Origin: Mycobacterium sp. IS-1742
GTDB taxonomy: Bacteria > Actinomycetota > Actinomycetes > Mycobacteriales > Mycobacteriaceae
DNA length: 64,000 nt
Reading direction: 5' to 3'
Assembly: GCF_001500125.1 (NCBI RefSeq)
Contig: NZ_LQIV01000001.1
Coordinates: 124,001-188,000 of the forward strand
Within the stretch, counting starts at the first letter, position 1. Every line of letters begins with the position of its first letter. Shown one piece after another: positions 17,845-27,376 of the stretch. The notes beneath the pieces were generated by a model that did not search any database, had not been told where the DNA came from, and saw only the letters and a program-made list of their open reading frames with translations. The position numbers and the translations under genes were made by a program.

Positions 17845-18906
17845 TCAGCGGGCGACAGGCTCGCCGCTGTCCATCTCGCGTTTGATCTCCAGCGCGATGT
17901 CGATGAGTTGGTCCTCCTGGCCGCCGATGAGCTTGCGCTGACCGGCCCGGTGCAACAGCTGGTGTGCGGGGACCCCGTAGCGTTCGGACTGGCGGATGGC
18001 GTGCTTGAGGAAGCTCGAGTAGACACCCGAGTAGCCCATGATGAGGGCGTTGCGGTCCAACAGGCACTCGGCGGGCATCGCCGGCGCGACGACTTCCTCG
18101 GCCGCGTCGGCGATGTCGAAGAAGTCGATGCCGGTCTTGACGCCGATCTTGTCGAAGACCCCGATCAGCGCCTCGACCGGCGCGTTGCCCGCCCCGGCGC
18201 CGAAGCGGCGGCACGATCCGTCGATCTGCTTGGCCCCGGCACGTACCGCCTCGATCGAATTGGCCACGCCCAGACCGAGATTCTCGTGGCCGTGGAAACC
18301 GACTTGAGCATCCGAGCCCAGTTCGGCGACGAGTGCGGCGACCCGGTCGCGCACACCCTCGAGCACCAGCGCGCCCGCGGAGTCGACGACGTAGACGCAC
18401 TGGCATCCGGCGTCGGCCATGATGCGGGCCTGTTCTGCGAGCTTCTCGGGCGGGATGGTGTGGCTCATCATCAGGAAGCCGACGGTTTCCAGGCCGAGCT
18501 CGCGAGCCAGACCGAAGTGCTGGATGGACACGTCGGCCTCGGTGCAGTGGGTCGCGATGCGGCAGATGGACCCGCCGTTGTTCTGCGCCTCCTTGATGTC
18601 CTCCTTGGTGCCCACGCCGGGCAGCATGAGAAAGGCGATCTTGGCTTCCTTGGCGGTCTCGGCCGCGAGCTTGATCAGTTCCTGCTCAGGGGTTTTCGAG
18701 AACCCGTAGTTGAAGCTCGACCCGCCGAGGCCGTCACCGTGCGTCACCTCGATCACCGGCACGCCCGCGGCGTCGAGTGCGGCGACGATGGCCCCCACCT
18801 CGTCTTTGGTGAACTGGTGGCGCTTGTGGTGCGAACCGTCACGCAGCGACGTGTCCGTCATCCGGACGTCCCAGATCGGGTTGAAGTAGATGTCCTGGGT
18901 GCTCAT
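17845..18906 (-). CDS. hsaF: 4-hydroxy-2-oxovalerate/4-hydroxy-2-oxohexanoate aldolase HsaF
   Basis: 353 residues. The start is the ATG at 18904-18906 (MSTQDIYF); the longer frame into hsaG is spurious. [12 protein letters not shown] (16-27) provides the catalytic Arg and a metal-binding Asp; FHGHENLG holds His205 and His207, the other metal ligands. The enzyme cleaves 4-hydroxy-2-oxohexanoate from ring A to pyruvate and propanal, which is channelled to HsaG. The start overlaps the hsaG stop by 4 bases (ATGA). Rv3534c counterpart. The PPE genes next to it in M. tuberculosis are absent. Confidence 0.96.
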   Translation of the reverse strand: MSTQDIYFNPIWDVRMTDTSLRDGSHHKRHQFTKDEVGAIVAALDAAGVPVIEVTHGDGLGGSSFNYGFSKTPEQELIKLAAETAKEAKIAFLMLPGVGTKEDIKEAQNNGGSICRIATHCTEADVSIQHFGLARELGLETVGFLMMSHTIPPEKLAEQARIMADAGCQCVYVVDSAGALVLEGVRDRVAALVAELGSDAQVGFHGHENLGLGVANSIEAVRAGAKQIDGSCRRFGAGAGNAPVEALIGVFDKIGVKTGIDFFDIADAAEEVVAPAMPAECLLDRNALIMGYSGVYSSFLKHAIRQSERYGVPAHQLLHRAGQRKLIGGQEDQLIDIALEIKREMDSGEPVAR

Positions 18907-19835
18907 GCCTGTGCACCTCCTGCCAGAGAGAGGGATTCCTTTGCGATCTCCTCGCCGACCTTGGCCGCTGCCGCGGTCATGATGTCGAGGTTGCCCGCGT
19001 ACGGCGGCAGGTAGTCGCCTGCGCCTTCGACCTCCACGAATGTGGTCACCACGGCCTGCCCGCCAGAGTTGATCGACGGGTCGTCGAACTGCGGGTCGTT
19101 GAGCAGGCGGTAGCCGGGCACGTACGTCTGCACCTCGGCGACGACGTCGCGGATCGACTGGGCGATCGCGTCGCGGTCGGCGTCCTCGGGGATGGCGCAG
19201 AAGATGGTGTCGCGCATGATCATCGGCGGATCGGCGGGGTTGAGGATGATGATCGCCTTGCCGCGCCGCGCACCCCCGATCGTCTCCACGCCCTTGCTCG
19301 TCGTCTTGGTGAACTCGTCGATGTTGGCCCTGGTGCCGGGCCCCGCCGAACTCGACGACACCGAGGCGACGATCTCGGCGTAGGGCACGGTGCCGCCCTG
19401 TTCGGTGACCGCGCGGGCGACGGCGTAGACGATCGGGATGGTGGCCTGCCCACCGCACGTGATCATGTTGACGTTCGGCGCGTCGAGATGCTCACGCAGG
19501 TTGGCCGGCGGGATCACCGCCGGGCCCACCGCCGCCGGGGTGAGGTCGATGGCGCGGATCCCCGCCTCCTCGTAGCGCGGTGCCGCCGCCCGGTGCACGT
19601 AGGCGCTGGTCGCCTCGAACACCAGATCGGGCTTCTCGTCCTGGGCCAGCAGCCAGTCCACGCCCTCGTGCGAGGTCTCCAGGCCGAGTTTGCGTGCGCG
19701 CGCGAGCCCTTCAGACTCGGGGTCGATGCCGATCATCCAACGCGGTTCGAGGTACTCCGAGCGCTGCAGTTTGTAGAGCAGATCGGTGCTGATGTTGCCG
19801 GACCCGACGATCGCGACTTGAAGCTTCCCCGGCAT
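18903..19835 (-). CDS. hsaG: acylating propanal/acetaldehyde dehydrogenase HsaG
   Basis: 310 residues. Rossmann motif GSGNIS (11-16), catalytic Cys127 in NMITCGGQ, and IPIVYA following. It oxidises propanal produced by HsaF to propionyl-CoA with NAD+ and CoA, in a channelling complex with the aldolase. Overlaps hsaF by 4 bases; 10 bases separate it from the upstream hsaE stop. Confidence 0.96.
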   Translation of the reverse strand: MPGKLQVAIVGSGNISTDLLYKLQRSEYLEPRWMIGIDPESEGLARARKLGLETSHEGVDWLLAQDEKPDLVFEATSAYVHRAAAPRYEEAGIRAIDLTPAAVGPAVIPPANLREHLDAPNVNMITCGGQATIPIVYAVARAVTEQGGTVPYAEIVASVSSSSAGPGTRANIDEFTKTTSKGVETIGGARRGKAIIILNPADPPMIMRDTIFCAIPEDADRDAIAQSIRDVVAEVQTYVPGYRLLNDPQFDDPSINSGGQAVVTTFVEVEGAGDYLPPYAGNLDIMTAAAAKVGEEIAKESLSLAGGAQA

Positions 19836-19845
19836 ATGACTCTCC

Positions 19846-20631
19846 CTATTCGAAACTGAGCTGTACTGAACCTAACCCGGCGAAGTCGGCCACGAAATGG
19901 CTCCCGGGAGGTGCATCTATCGCACGTGTGCACGAGCCGGGCAGCACGATGTCGCCGGCCTTGAGGCGGACACCGAAACTCTCGACCTTGCGGGCCAACC
20001 ACGCCACCGCGGTGACCGGATTGCCCAGCACCGCATCGCTGCGGCCCTCGGCCACCGTCTCACCGTTGTTGGTCAGCACGGCGTCGATCGACTTGATATC
20101 TATGTCCTTGGGCGACACCCGCGCCTCGCCGAGCACCCACCCCGCGGACGAGGCGTTGTCGGCGATCGTGTCGCAGAGTTTGATCTTCCAGTCGGTGATC
20201 CGGGTGTCGATCAACTCGATCGCGGGGGCGAAGGCCGCGGTGGCCGCGAGCACGTCCTCCTCGGTGCAGCCCGCACCCGGCAGATCGTCGGCGAGGATGA
20301 AACCGACCTCGACCTCGACGCGGGGGTAGAGGTAGTTGGCGCTCTTGACCGGCTTGTCCTCGTACACCTGCATCTCGTCGAGCAGATGGCCGTAATCGGG
20401 TTCGTCGACACCCATCATCTTCTGCATGGCCTCCGAGGAGAGGCCGACCTTGTGGCCGATCACCCGGGCGCCTTCGGCGACCTTCTGGCGGATGTTGATC
20501 AGCTGGATCTCGTAGGCGTCGACGACGTCGATGTCGGGGTGGGCGTCGGTGAGGGGCTTCATCGGCACCCGGCTGCGCTCGGCTTGGGCGAGATCGGCGG
20601 CAAGCTGCTCACGGACCGCGGAACTGAGCAT
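19846..20631 (-). CDS. hsaE: 2-hydroxyhexa-2,4-dienoate hydratase HsaE
   Basis: 261 residues of the 2-keto-4-pentenoate hydratase family: [25 protein letters not shown] (around 58-82) and [21 protein letters not shown] metal-binding Glu residues (VEVEVGF), then [12 protein letters not shown]. It hydrates the ring A-derived dienoate released by HsaD to 4-hydroxy-2-oxohexanoate for HsaF. First gene of hsaEGF; ATG at 20629-20631 with GAGGGGA about 9 bases upstream. Divergent from kstD and sharing the operator at 20691. Confidence 0.96.
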   Translation of the reverse strand: MLSSAVREQLAADLAQAERSRVPMKPLTDAHPDIDVVDAYEIQLINIRQKVAEGARVIGHKVGLSSEAMQKMMGVDEPDYGHLLDEMQVYEDKPVKSANYLYPRVEVEVGFILADDLPGAGCTEEDVLAATAAFAPAIELIDTRITDWKIKLCDTIADNASSAGWVLGEARVSPKDIDIKSIDAVLTNNGETVAEGRSDAVLGNPVTAVAWLARKVESFGVRLKAGDIVLPGSCTRAIDAPPGSHFVADFAGLGSVQLSFE

Positions 20632-20690
20632 TTTCAGTGAAGTCCCCTCGTTTCGTCGACCGGCACAGTTGTGGGTCGGCCGCGCAATTC

Positions 20691-20704
20691 TATAACGTGT
20701 TCTA
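20691..20704 (+). promoter_or_regulatory. KstR operator between hsaEGF and kstD
   Basis: TATAACGTGTTCTA ends one base before the kstD ATG. TAACGT (20693-20698) inside it can serve as the -10 box of a leaderless kstD mRNA (-13 to -8). The left side is 60 bases from the hsaE start. Confidence 0.9.
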
Positions 20705-20705
20705 C

Positions 20706-22388
20706 ATGACCGGACAGGAGTACGACGTCATCGTGGTGGGCAGCGGTGCCGCCGGCATGGTCGCCGCCCTCACCGCAGCTCACCAGGGTCTCTCGACGAT
20801 AGTCGTTGAGAAGGCTCCGCACTATGGGGGTTCCACTGCGCGGTCAGGTGGTGGCGTATGGATCCCGAACAACGAGATCCTCAAGCGCGACGGGGTCAAG
20901 GACACCCCGGAGGCGGCCCGGCAATACCTGCGCGCGATCATCGGCGACGTCGTCGCCCCGGAGCGCATCGACACCTATCTCGACCGCGGACCGGAGATGC
21001 TCTCGTTCGTGCTCGAGCACTCGCCGCTGAAGCTGTGCTGGGTGCCGGGTTACTCCGACTACTACCCGGAGACCCCCGGCGGCAAGCCCACCGGGCGCTC
21101 GGTGGAGCCCAAACCGTTCGACGCCAAGAAACTCGGGGAGGATCTGCCCGGTCTCGAACCGCCGTACGGCAAGGTCCCGATGAACATGGTGGTCATGCAG
21201 CAGGACTATGTCCGGCTGAACCAGCTGAAGCGCCACCCGCGCGGCGTGCTGCGCAGCCTCAAGGTGGGAATGCGCGCGACATGGGCCAAGGCCACCGGCA
21301 AGAACCTCGTCGGGATGGGCCGCGCGCTGATCGCCCCGCTGCGGATCGGCTTGCGCGAAGCCGGGGTGCCGGTGCTGCTCAACACCGCGTTGACCGATCT
21401 CTACGTCGAGGACGGCGTGGTGCGCGGGATCTATGTCGTTGATGCCCGGGACGGAGGCGGGGCCGAGCCGCGTCTGATCCGCGCCCGCCGAGGCGTGATC
21501 CTGGGATCGGGCGGTTTCGAGCAGAACGAACAGATGCGGGTCAAGTACCAGCGCGCACCGATCACGACGGAATGGACGGTCGGGGCCAAGGCCAACACCG
21601 GGGACGGCATCCTGGCCGCCGAGAAGCTGGGCGCTGCGCTGGAATTGATGGAGGACGCGTGGTGGGGCCCGACGGTGCCGCTGGTCGGCTCGCCCTGGTT
21701 CGCGCTGTCCGAACGCAACTCCCCCGGATCGATCATCGTGAACATGTCCGGTAAGCGGTTCATGAACGAGTCGATGCCGTATGTCGAGGCGTGTCACCAC
21801 ATGTACGGCGGCCAGTACGGGCAGGGTCCCGGTCCGGGTGAGAACATCCCGGCCTGGCTGATCTTCGATCAGCAGTACCGCGACCGCTATATATTCGCCG
21901 GATTGCAGCCGGGACAACGGATTCCGAGCAAGTGGCTGGAGTCGGGCGTGATCGTCAAGGCCGACACCCTGGCCGAGCTGGCCGATAAGGCCGGACTGCC
22001 CGCCGATGCGCTCGCCGGGACGATCGAGCGCTTCAACGGGTTTGCGCGGTCGGGCACCGACGAGGACTTCCACCGCGGTGAGAGTGCCTACGACCGCTAC
22101 TACGGCGACCCGACGAACAAGCCGAATCCGAACCTCGGCGAGATCAGTCACGGACCGTTCTACGCGGCGAAGATGGTGCCGGGCGATCTCGGCACCAAGG
22201 GCGGTGTGCGCACCGACGTGCACGGCCGAGCCCTGCGCGACGACGGGTCGGTGATCGAGGGTCTCTATGCGGCAGGCAACGTCAGCTCACCGGTCATGGG
22301 TCACACGTACCCGGGTCCGGGCGGGACGATCGGTCCCGCGATGACGTTCGGATATCTCGCGGCGCTCCACCTGGCCGGGAAGGGCTGA
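20706..22388 (+). CDS. kstD: 3-ketosteroid delta-1-dehydrogenase KstD
   Basis: 560 residues. FAD-binding GSGAAG (12-17), then GGSTARSGGGVWIPNN (family hallmark, about 41-56), GSGGFEQN, and the C-terminal GHTYPGPGGTIGPAM (about 532-546) that carries a catalytic Tyr535 and the FAD-contacting glycines. It introduces the C1-C2 double bond in ring A, forming the unstable product with KshA that opens ring B. I take the ATG at 20706; the upstream in-frame ATG at 20637 would put the operator inside the gene and adds an unconserved 23 residues. 4 bases separate it from chsH3. Confidence 0.97.
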   Translation: MTGQEYDVIVVGSGAAGMVAALTAAHQGLSTIVVEKAPHYGGSTARSGGGVWIPNNEILKRDGVKDTPEAARQYLRAIIGDVVAPERIDTYLDRGPEMLSFVLEHSPLKLCWVPGYSDYYPETPGGKPTGRSVEPKPFDAKKLGEDLPGLEPPYGKVPMNMVVMQQDYVRLNQLKRHPRGVLRSLKVGMRATWAKATGKNLVGMGRALIAPLRIGLREAGVPVLLNTALTDLYVEDGVVRGIYVVDARDGGGAEPRLIRARRGVILGSGGFEQNEQMRVKYQRAPITTEWTVGAKANTGDGILAAEKLGAALELMEDAWWGPTVPLVGSPWFALSERNSPGSIIVNMSGKRFMNESMPYVEACHHMYGGQYGQGPGPGENIPAWLIFDQQYRDRYIFAGLQPGQRIPSKWLESGVIVKADTLAELADKAGLPADALAGTIERFNGFARSGTDEDFHRGESAYDRYYGDPTNKPNPNLGEISHGPFYAAKMVPGDLGTKGGVRTDVHGRALRDDGSVIEGLYAAGNVSSPVMGHTYPGPGGTIGPAMTFGYLAALHLAGKG

Positions 22389-22392
22389 AGCC

Positions 22393-23253
22393 ATGCCGAT
22401 CAATGTGGACGAGGCGCTGGGCGCCGAACTCCCCCCCGCCGAGTTCTCGTGGACGAGCAGCGATGTCCAGCTCTACCACCTCGGGCTGGGTGCGGGCGTC
22501 GACCCGATGGACAAGCGTGAGCTGCGGTACCTGGTGGACAACACCCCGCAGGTGCTGCCCACGTTCGGCAATGTGGCGCAGAGCTTCCACATGACCGAGC
22601 CGCCGTCGGTGCAGTTCCCCGGCATCGACATCGAACTGTCCAAGGTGCTGCACGCCAGCGAGGCGGTGACCGTTCCGGGGCCGATCCCCCCGTCGGGCAC
22701 CGGGATTGCGGTCACCCGGTTCACCGACATCTGGGACAAGGGCAAGGCCGCGGTCATCTGGTCGGAGACCACGGTCACCGACCCCGACGGAACACTGCTG
22801 TGGACGCAGAAGCGCTCGATCTTCGCCCGCGGGGAGGGCGGTTTCGGCGGTGAGCGCGGACCGTCGACGTCGGCCGAACCGCCGGACCGCGCACCCGACG
22901 CCGAGATCGACCTGCCGATCCTGCCGCAGCAGGCCCTGCTGTACCGGCTGTGCGGCGACCGTAACCCCCTGCACTCCGACCCGGATTTCGCTGCGGCAGC
23001 AGGTTTTCCGCGGCCGATCCTGCACGGACTGTGCACCTACGGCATCGCGTGCAAGGCGATCGTGGACGAGTTCCTCGACGGTGACGTCGCACGGGTGAGT
23101 TCCTACGGCGCCCGATTCGCGGGTGTGGTGTTCCCGGGCGAGACGCTGCGCGCCAATGTGTGGAAAGAGAACGACACACTCCTCGCGACGATCACCGCGC
23201 CGAGCCGCGACAACGCCGTGGCACTCTCGGGTGTGGAGCTGAAACCGGCCTAG
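22393..23253 (+). CDS. chsH3: MaoC-type enoyl-CoA hydratase ChsH3 (hsd4B/Rv3538-like)
   Basis: 286 residues, two hot-dog domains. The C-terminal half carries the hydratase-2 motif YRLCGDRNPLHSDP (Asp and His catalytic pair) and GFPRPILHGLCTYG. In M. tuberculosis, the Rv3538 product hydrates an enoyl-CoA of the sterol side chain during beta-oxidation; older annotations call it 17-beta-hydroxysteroid dehydrogenase type 4-like. It is 4 bases from kstD, so co-transcribed from the KstR promoter. The steroid genes on this side end here; 16 bases later the unrelated merR-like gene begins. Confidence 0.92.
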   Translation: MPINVDEALGAELPPAEFSWTSSDVQLYHLGLGAGVDPMDKRELRYLVDNTPQVLPTFGNVAQSFHMTEPPSVQFPGIDIELSKVLHASEAVTVPGPIPPSGTGIAVTRFTDIWDKGKAAVIWSETTVTDPDGTLLWTQKRSIFARGEGGFGGERGPSTSAEPPDRAPDAEIDLPILPQQALLYRLCGDRNPLHSDPDFAAAAGFPRPILHGLCTYGIACKAIVDEFLDGDVARVSSYGARFAGVVFPGETLRANVWKENDTLLATITAPSRDNAVALSGVELKPA

Positions 23254-23269
23254 GGTCAGGCATCCAGCC

Positions 23270-24091
23270 ATGCGTCCCGGACTGTCGATCGGAGAATTCG
23301 CGACCGTGACGCACCTGAGCGTGCGCACGCTTCGCCGCTACCACGAGGCCGGACTCCTGGAGCCCGCCACCGTCGACCGCTTCACCGGCTACCGCTACTA
23401 CACCTCCGAACAGATCCCCACCGCGCAGGTCATCCAGAAGCTGCGTCAGCTCGACGTACCTCTGGCCGAGGTCAAATCCATTCTGGCGAGCGGGGATCCA
23501 GAACACCGGGCCGACGTGATCGCCAGTCATCTGAAGCGCCTCGAGGCCGAGCTCGACCGGACCCGGGCCGCCGTCGTCTCGCTTCGCCGGCTTCTGCATC
23601 CCGATCCCGCCGACACCGCAGTCGAGATGCGGTCGGTGCCGGCCCGCACCGTCGCAGCGATCAGCGGGCATATCACCCTCGAGGAATCACTGGCCTGGTA
23701 CGACGCCGCGATGGCGGAGTTGGACGAGGAGTTCGCACCGGTGGAGCGCACGGGTCCGCCCGGCGGGCATTACGCCAACGAACTGTTCACCGAGGGCGCC
23801 GGTGCGTTCACCGTCTTCCGTCCGGTCCGCGACCCGCGTCCGTCGGGACGGATCGAGGTTCTCGACTTGCCGCCCGCCGATCTCGCTGTCGCCGTGCATC
23901 CCGGGCGGCACGACGACATCGACGTCACCTACGGCCGGCTCGGCGCCTGGGTGGTCGACCACGCCCTGGCCGTCGACGGCCCGATCCAGGAGATCTACCG
24001 GGTGGGCCCGCGTGACACCGACGACCCGCAGGAGTGGCGGACGGAGATCGGCTGGCCGGTGTTCCGGCTCACCCCGCTCACCGAGGGGTGA
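23270..24091 (+). CDS. MerR-family regulator with GyrI-like effector domain
   Basis: 273 residues. MerR winged helix (residues about 5-72: LSIGEFATVTHLSVRTLRRYHEAGLLEPA), a dimerisation helix (about 80-110, HLKRLEAELDRTRAAVVSLRR) and a GyrI-like/effector-binding domain (about 115-270). This is the BmrR-type architecture, so a hydrophobic or cationic drug-like ligand is plausible. 16 bases after chsH3, so read-through from kstD is possible. Target genes are not visible; no clear 19-bp spaced promoter was found. Confidence 0.88.
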   Translation: MRPGLSIGEFATVTHLSVRTLRRYHEAGLLEPATVDRFTGYRYYTSEQIPTAQVIQKLRQLDVPLAEVKSILASGDPEHRADVIASHLKRLEAELDRTRAAVVSLRRLLHPDPADTAVEMRSVPARTVAAISGHITLEESLAWYDAAMAELDEEFAPVERTGPPGGHYANELFTEGAGAFTVFRPVRDPRPSGRIEVLDLPPADLAVAVHPGRHDDIDVTYGRLGAWVVDHALAVDGPIQEIYRVGPRDTDDPQEWRTEIGWPVFRLTPLTEG

Positions 24092-24144
24092 CGAGCGCCC
24101 TCGGTCGCGAGCGGCGAGGACACGTTCGACGGATGGCCTGATGT

Positions 24145-24984
24145 TCACCGGGCCGAGAAGTCGGCGCCGCGGGACAGCGCTTCGTTGCGGCGGAGGTCGG
24201 TCAGCGTCTGTTCGAGCGTCGCCACCGCGACATCGAACCCGTCGCCGCCGAGGACGAGCCGGTGCGGCGGCGGATCCTGGGCCATGGCCGAGATCACCGC
24301 CCGCGCGCCGCGTTGCGGGTCCCCCGGCTGGGAACCGTTCTGGGCAATCATGGCCGCCCGGACCTCCTCGAGCATCGGGTGGTAGTCCGGGATCGCTTCG
24401 TCGACGGGCTCGTCGGCGAAACCGGCGTAGGCGCGGGTGCGGAACGCGCCGGGCTCCACCGCCAACACGCGGATCCCGAACGGCGAAACCTCGTCCCGTA
24501 GCACCTCGGTGAGACCTTCGAGCGCGAATTTCGTTGCGCTGTAAAACCCGAAGCCGGCGACCCCGTGGAGCCCCGCGACCGACGACACGTTGACGATCCA
24601 CCCACTGCCCCTGGCGCGCATACCGGGTAACGCCGCGCGGATGACCGCGACCACCGAGAAGAAGTTCAGCTCGAACATCCCGCGGACGTCCCGATCGCTC
24701 ATGCCTTCGACGGACCCGTACCACCCGCGTCCGGCGTTGTTGACCAGTACGTCGATGCCGCCGAAGTCCTCGGCCGCCGCTACCGCGTCCCGCACCTGTG
24801 CGGCGTCGGTGACGTCCAACGGCACAACGAGCACGCGGTCACCGTGTGTTCGTGCCCACGTGTCCAATTCGGCGGGCCGCCGTGCGGTGAGCACCACGCG
24901 GTCGCCGACCTCGAGCGCGGCCTCGGCGAAGGCCATCCCGAACCCACCCGGCGTCCCGCCGGTGATGAACCAGTTCCTCGTCAT
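24145..24984 (-). CDS. SDR-family oxidoreductase
   Basis: 279 residues. FITGGTPGGFGMAF is the TGxxxGxG nucleotide site, NNAG in VLVNNAGRGWYG, and YSATK the YxxxK pair after NVSSVAG. Closest in style to the retinol-dehydrogenase/oxidoreductase SDR type used against small aldehydes or ketones. ATG at the boundary with the SnoaL-like gene (3 bases apart); convergent with merR. No evidence of a steroid role. Confidence 0.87.
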   Translation of the reverse strand: MTRNWFITGGTPGGFGMAFAEAALEVGDRVVLTARRPAELDTWARTHGDRVLVVPLDVTDAAQVRDAVAAAEDFGGIDVLVNNAGRGWYGSVEGMSDRDVRGMFELNFFSVVAVIRAALPGMRARGSGWIVNVSSVAGLHGVAGFGFYSATKFALEGLTEVLRDEVSPFGIRVLAVEPGAFRTRAYAGFADEPVDEAIPDYHPMLEEVRAAMIAQNGSQPGDPQRGARAVISAMAQDPPPHRLVLGGDGFDVAVATLEQTLTDLRRNEALSRGADFSAR

Positions 24985-24987
24985 GGC

Positions 24988-25356
24988 TCAGGGCTCGATC
25001 ACCAGACGGCTGATCAGTTCACCGTCGAGGGTGAACCGGTAGTGCAGGTCGGCGACTCCGCCGGGGAAGTCGCCTTCCAGGTGCTGCACCACGTCGGCGT
25101 GGGCCGCACCGGCCATGGTGGAGTGGTCGAACTCGGTCGTGTACGTGTACTGGCTGCCCGCCTTGCCGAGCCACGCCGCGATCTCATCCCGTCCGCGGTG
25201 GGTGACGCCCTCGTCGGTCACCTCGGCGTCGGGGGTGAACGTCGTGATCGCCCTGTCCGCGTCCAGGTCTCGTTCCGCGACGAGATAGGTCCTGATGACG
25301 GCGGGGAGCTCGCCCCACGACGTCCGGATGCCCTCACTGCTTCTGTTTCCTGTCAT
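24988..25356 (-). CDS. SnoaL/NTF2-like fold protein
   Basis: 122 residues: IRTYLVAERDLDADRAITTFTPDAEVTDEGVTHRG in the family pattern is the opening helix-turn of a SnoaL-like cone fold, ending FTLDGELISRLVIEP. This small domain may bind or transform polyketide-like or hydrophobic ligands. It is the first gene of a two-gene unit with the SDR. Function unspecified. Confidence 0.8.
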   Translation of the reverse strand: MTGNRSSEGIRTSWGELPAVIRTYLVAERDLDADRAITTFTPDAEVTDEGVTHRGRDEIAAWLGKAGSQYTYTTEFDHSTMAGAAHADVVQHLEGDFPGGVADLHYRFTLDGELISRLVIEP

Positions 25357-25406
25357 GACCCCAGCGTGGAGTCTCCCCTGAGGGGAGGGTCAAGCCGGAA
25401 TCACGG

Positions 25407-26081
25407 CTACAGCATCCGGCGGGCGAGGTCCTCGATCTCGGCCTCCGTCGCCGGGGTCTGCGGCGCGACGGGCGCCGGGCCGGCGTTCGACTGCTCCTCG
25501 CTCGGTCCCGCGCCCTCGGCGTGCAGAAGCGGTGTCCGCTGCTCCTCCTCGCGCTTCGTCTCGTCGCCGGGCTCGGGTTCACTCTCACGGGCGTACTGTG
25601 CGTGGGGGGGCTGCGGCGGTTGCGCAGGCGCGGCCGGCGCAGGTGGCGGTGGCCCGCCGGCGGTCTGGGCACCACCGCCCTGTCCGCCGAATTGCTGGGC
25701 GGCCTGCATCGCCTGCTGCATGAGCGACCCGAACATTCCGCCGCCCTGACCTCCGCCGCCGGCCTGACCCGCCGAGCTCGCGGCCTGGCCGCCCATCTGC
25801 CCGAGTTGCCCCAGCATGCCGGTGATCTGGCCGACGGCCTGCCCCCCGGAATCGTCGGCGTTCTGGTAGGCCGACTGCGCGGTGACCAGCTTGCCGGAGA
25901 ACATGCCCTCCTTCGCCTGCAGCGCAGTGACATTCGCCATCAGTGGAGCGGCGAGCGTCGGAAGCACCGCGGAAATGGTGGCACTCATCGCATCCTGGCC
26001 CGGCGGCACCATCGGCATCTCCGGTAGTTCCACCGTCGCCGCGTCCCACGAGATGCCCTCGGGTTTCTTCAGCGGATCCAT
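25407..26081 (-). CDS. PE/Esp-like predicted type VII secretion substrate (partner)
   Basis: 224 residues. A helical N-terminal part (about 28-80) ends in YQNAD (Tyr72-Asp76), matching the YxxxD/E secretion signal that follows the helix hairpin in PE, EspC and EspF proteins. Then comes a Gly/Gln-rich stretch (GMFGSLMQQAMQAAQQFGG), a Pro-rich linker and an acidic tail (PEPGDETKREEEQ). No classical signal peptide. It is 27 bases downstream of a WxG-containing partner, so a secreted heterodimer is likely. ATG at 26079-26081. It lies where M. tuberculosis has PPE63, but I see no standard PE sequence; the family assignment is by motif only. Confidence 0.7.
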   Translation of the reverse strand: MDPLKKPEGISWDAATVELPEMPMVPPGQDAMSATISAVLPTLAAPLMANVTALQAKEGMFSGKLVTAQSAYQNADDSGGQAVGQITGMLGQLGQMGGQAASSAGQAGGGGQGGGMFGSLMQQAMQAAQQFGGQGGGAQTAGGPPPPAPAAPAQPPQPPHAQYARESEPEPGDETKREEEQRTPLLHAEGAGPSEEQSNAGPAPVAPQTPATEAEIEDLARRML

Positions 26082-26108
26082 CAGCTGTCGACTCCTCCCG
26101 CACGCGTG

Positions 26109-27260
26109 TCACCACTCATCGTCGACGTCCTCGTCGAGGTCATACTCGAGCGGCGCCGGTGCGGCCAGCCCGGCCGTCGTGCTGCCACCGCTCGTACCGC
26201 GGCCGCCCATCATGCCCATCGGCGCACCCATGCCACCCATCCCGCCGGTGGCCCCCGCGGCGACCGGGGCCACACCACCGACGGCCGCCGACCCCGCGAC
26301 GACCGGCTCGGCGGGCGCGACGGAGACCGCATTGGTCCCGACCAGCCCGGCCATCAGCGGCGTCTGCGCCGACACTCCGCCTGACCCTGGCAACGACGCC
26401 GCACGCATCATCCCGCTGCCCCCGCCCGCCCCCGACCCGCCTGCCAGCGGATGGTTCGAGAACGACGAGAACGGCAGCCCGGCTGCGCCCAGGGAATCGG
26501 CCTTGCCGCCCTGGCCGAACATCGACGTGAGTTGCTGCAGCGGCTGGGACAACTGTTGCAGCGGCTGCATCAGCTGTTGCGGCGCCTGGGTGATCATCTG
26601 ACCGAACTGCTGGGGCAACTGTCCGGCCATCGACGCCATCTGCGTCATCATCTGCATGCCCTGCTGGGACCCCTGCCCACCCGCCTGACCCGCTCCCTTG
26701 GCGGCGTCCTGGGCGGCCTGCTGGCCGGGAACCGTCGGCGGGACGCCGGGGGTGGGGATGCTCGGCGGGACGCCGAAGGTGTTGGCCAATTCGGTCGAAC
26801 TGGCCGTGACCTGCGCGATGTTCTGGGACAAACCCATCTTGATGCGGCTCTGGACCAGCTGCTGGGTATTGCTGAACGGCAGCGCCTGGATCGCCTCACA
26901 TTCGTGCTGCGTCTCCTGGGCGATCGTGTTCACCATCGTCTTGGTGCGGACCACGGCGACCTCCATCTCCCGCAGCTTGGCGGCGATCGCCGCGGCATGG
27001 GCTGCGTTCGCCTCGTGCCCGCCGATGATCGTGCTCGCCTCCCCCGCCCTGGCGTCGGCGCCGCCGCCCTCCCAGGCGTCGGAGAGCTTCATCAACTGGC
27101 CCTGCTGCTGCGGTACGACGGATCCGCTGAGCTTCGCCGCAAGCGCCTCGTAGGAGGCGGCGGTGGCCGCGAGGGTCTCCTCGTCGACGTTCGGCCATCC
27201 GGGACCCGTCACGGTCTGCGAGCCGTACGGGCTGCTGTCCGGCATGATTCCCACGCGCAC
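26109..27260 (-). CDS. WxG-containing PPE/EspB-like predicted type VII secretion substrate
   Basis: 383 residues from the GTG at 27258-27260; the ATG at 27243-27245 (378 residues) is an alternative and neither has a strong ribosome site. A helical N-terminal domain (about 25-180) carries DAWEGGGADAR with Trp63-Gly65 (WxG), followed by long Ala-rich helices and VVRTKTMVNTIAQETQHECEAI. The rest is low-complexity Gln/Gly/Met (PQQFGQMITQAPQQLMQPLQQ and a Gly/Met-rich tail), and the extreme C-terminus holds YDLDE (373-377), a YxxxE signal in an acidic tail. This is the plan of PPE- or EspB/EspE-like substrates. No ESX machinery lies in the window, so the secretion system is elsewhere. Confidence 0.7.
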   Translation of the reverse strand: MRVGIMPDSSPYGSQTVTGPGWPNVDEETLAATAASYEALAAKLSGSVVPQQQGQLMKLSDAWEGGGADARAGEASTIIGGHEANAAHAAAIAAKLREMEVAVVRTKTMVNTIAQETQHECEAIQALPFSNTQQLVQSRIKMGLSQNIAQVTASSTELANTFGVPPSIPTPGVPPTVPGQQAAQDAAKGAGQAGGQGSQQGMQMMTQMASMAGQLPQQFGQMITQAPQQLMQPLQQLSQPLQQLTSMFGQGGKADSLGAAGLPFSSFSNHPLAGGSGAGGGSGMMRAASLPGSGGVSAQTPLMAGLVGTNAVSVAPAEPVVAGSAAVGGVAPVAAGATGGMGGMGAPMGMMGGRGTSGGSTTAGLAAPAPLEYDLDEDVDDEW

Positions 27261-27376
27261 GGCCCCCTGTATCCGCGGTCACGACATCTTCGTCAGCAAA
27301 CTCTACCGGTGGTGACACCGAGGAGACAGCACCAAACCCGCGGACACATCCCGCGACCGTCGCGCGAGTCGCGGCC

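Noticed and set aside
20637..20705. Earlier ATG for kstD
   Set aside because: It would place the KstR operator inside the coding region and add 23 unconserved residues before the FAD motif.
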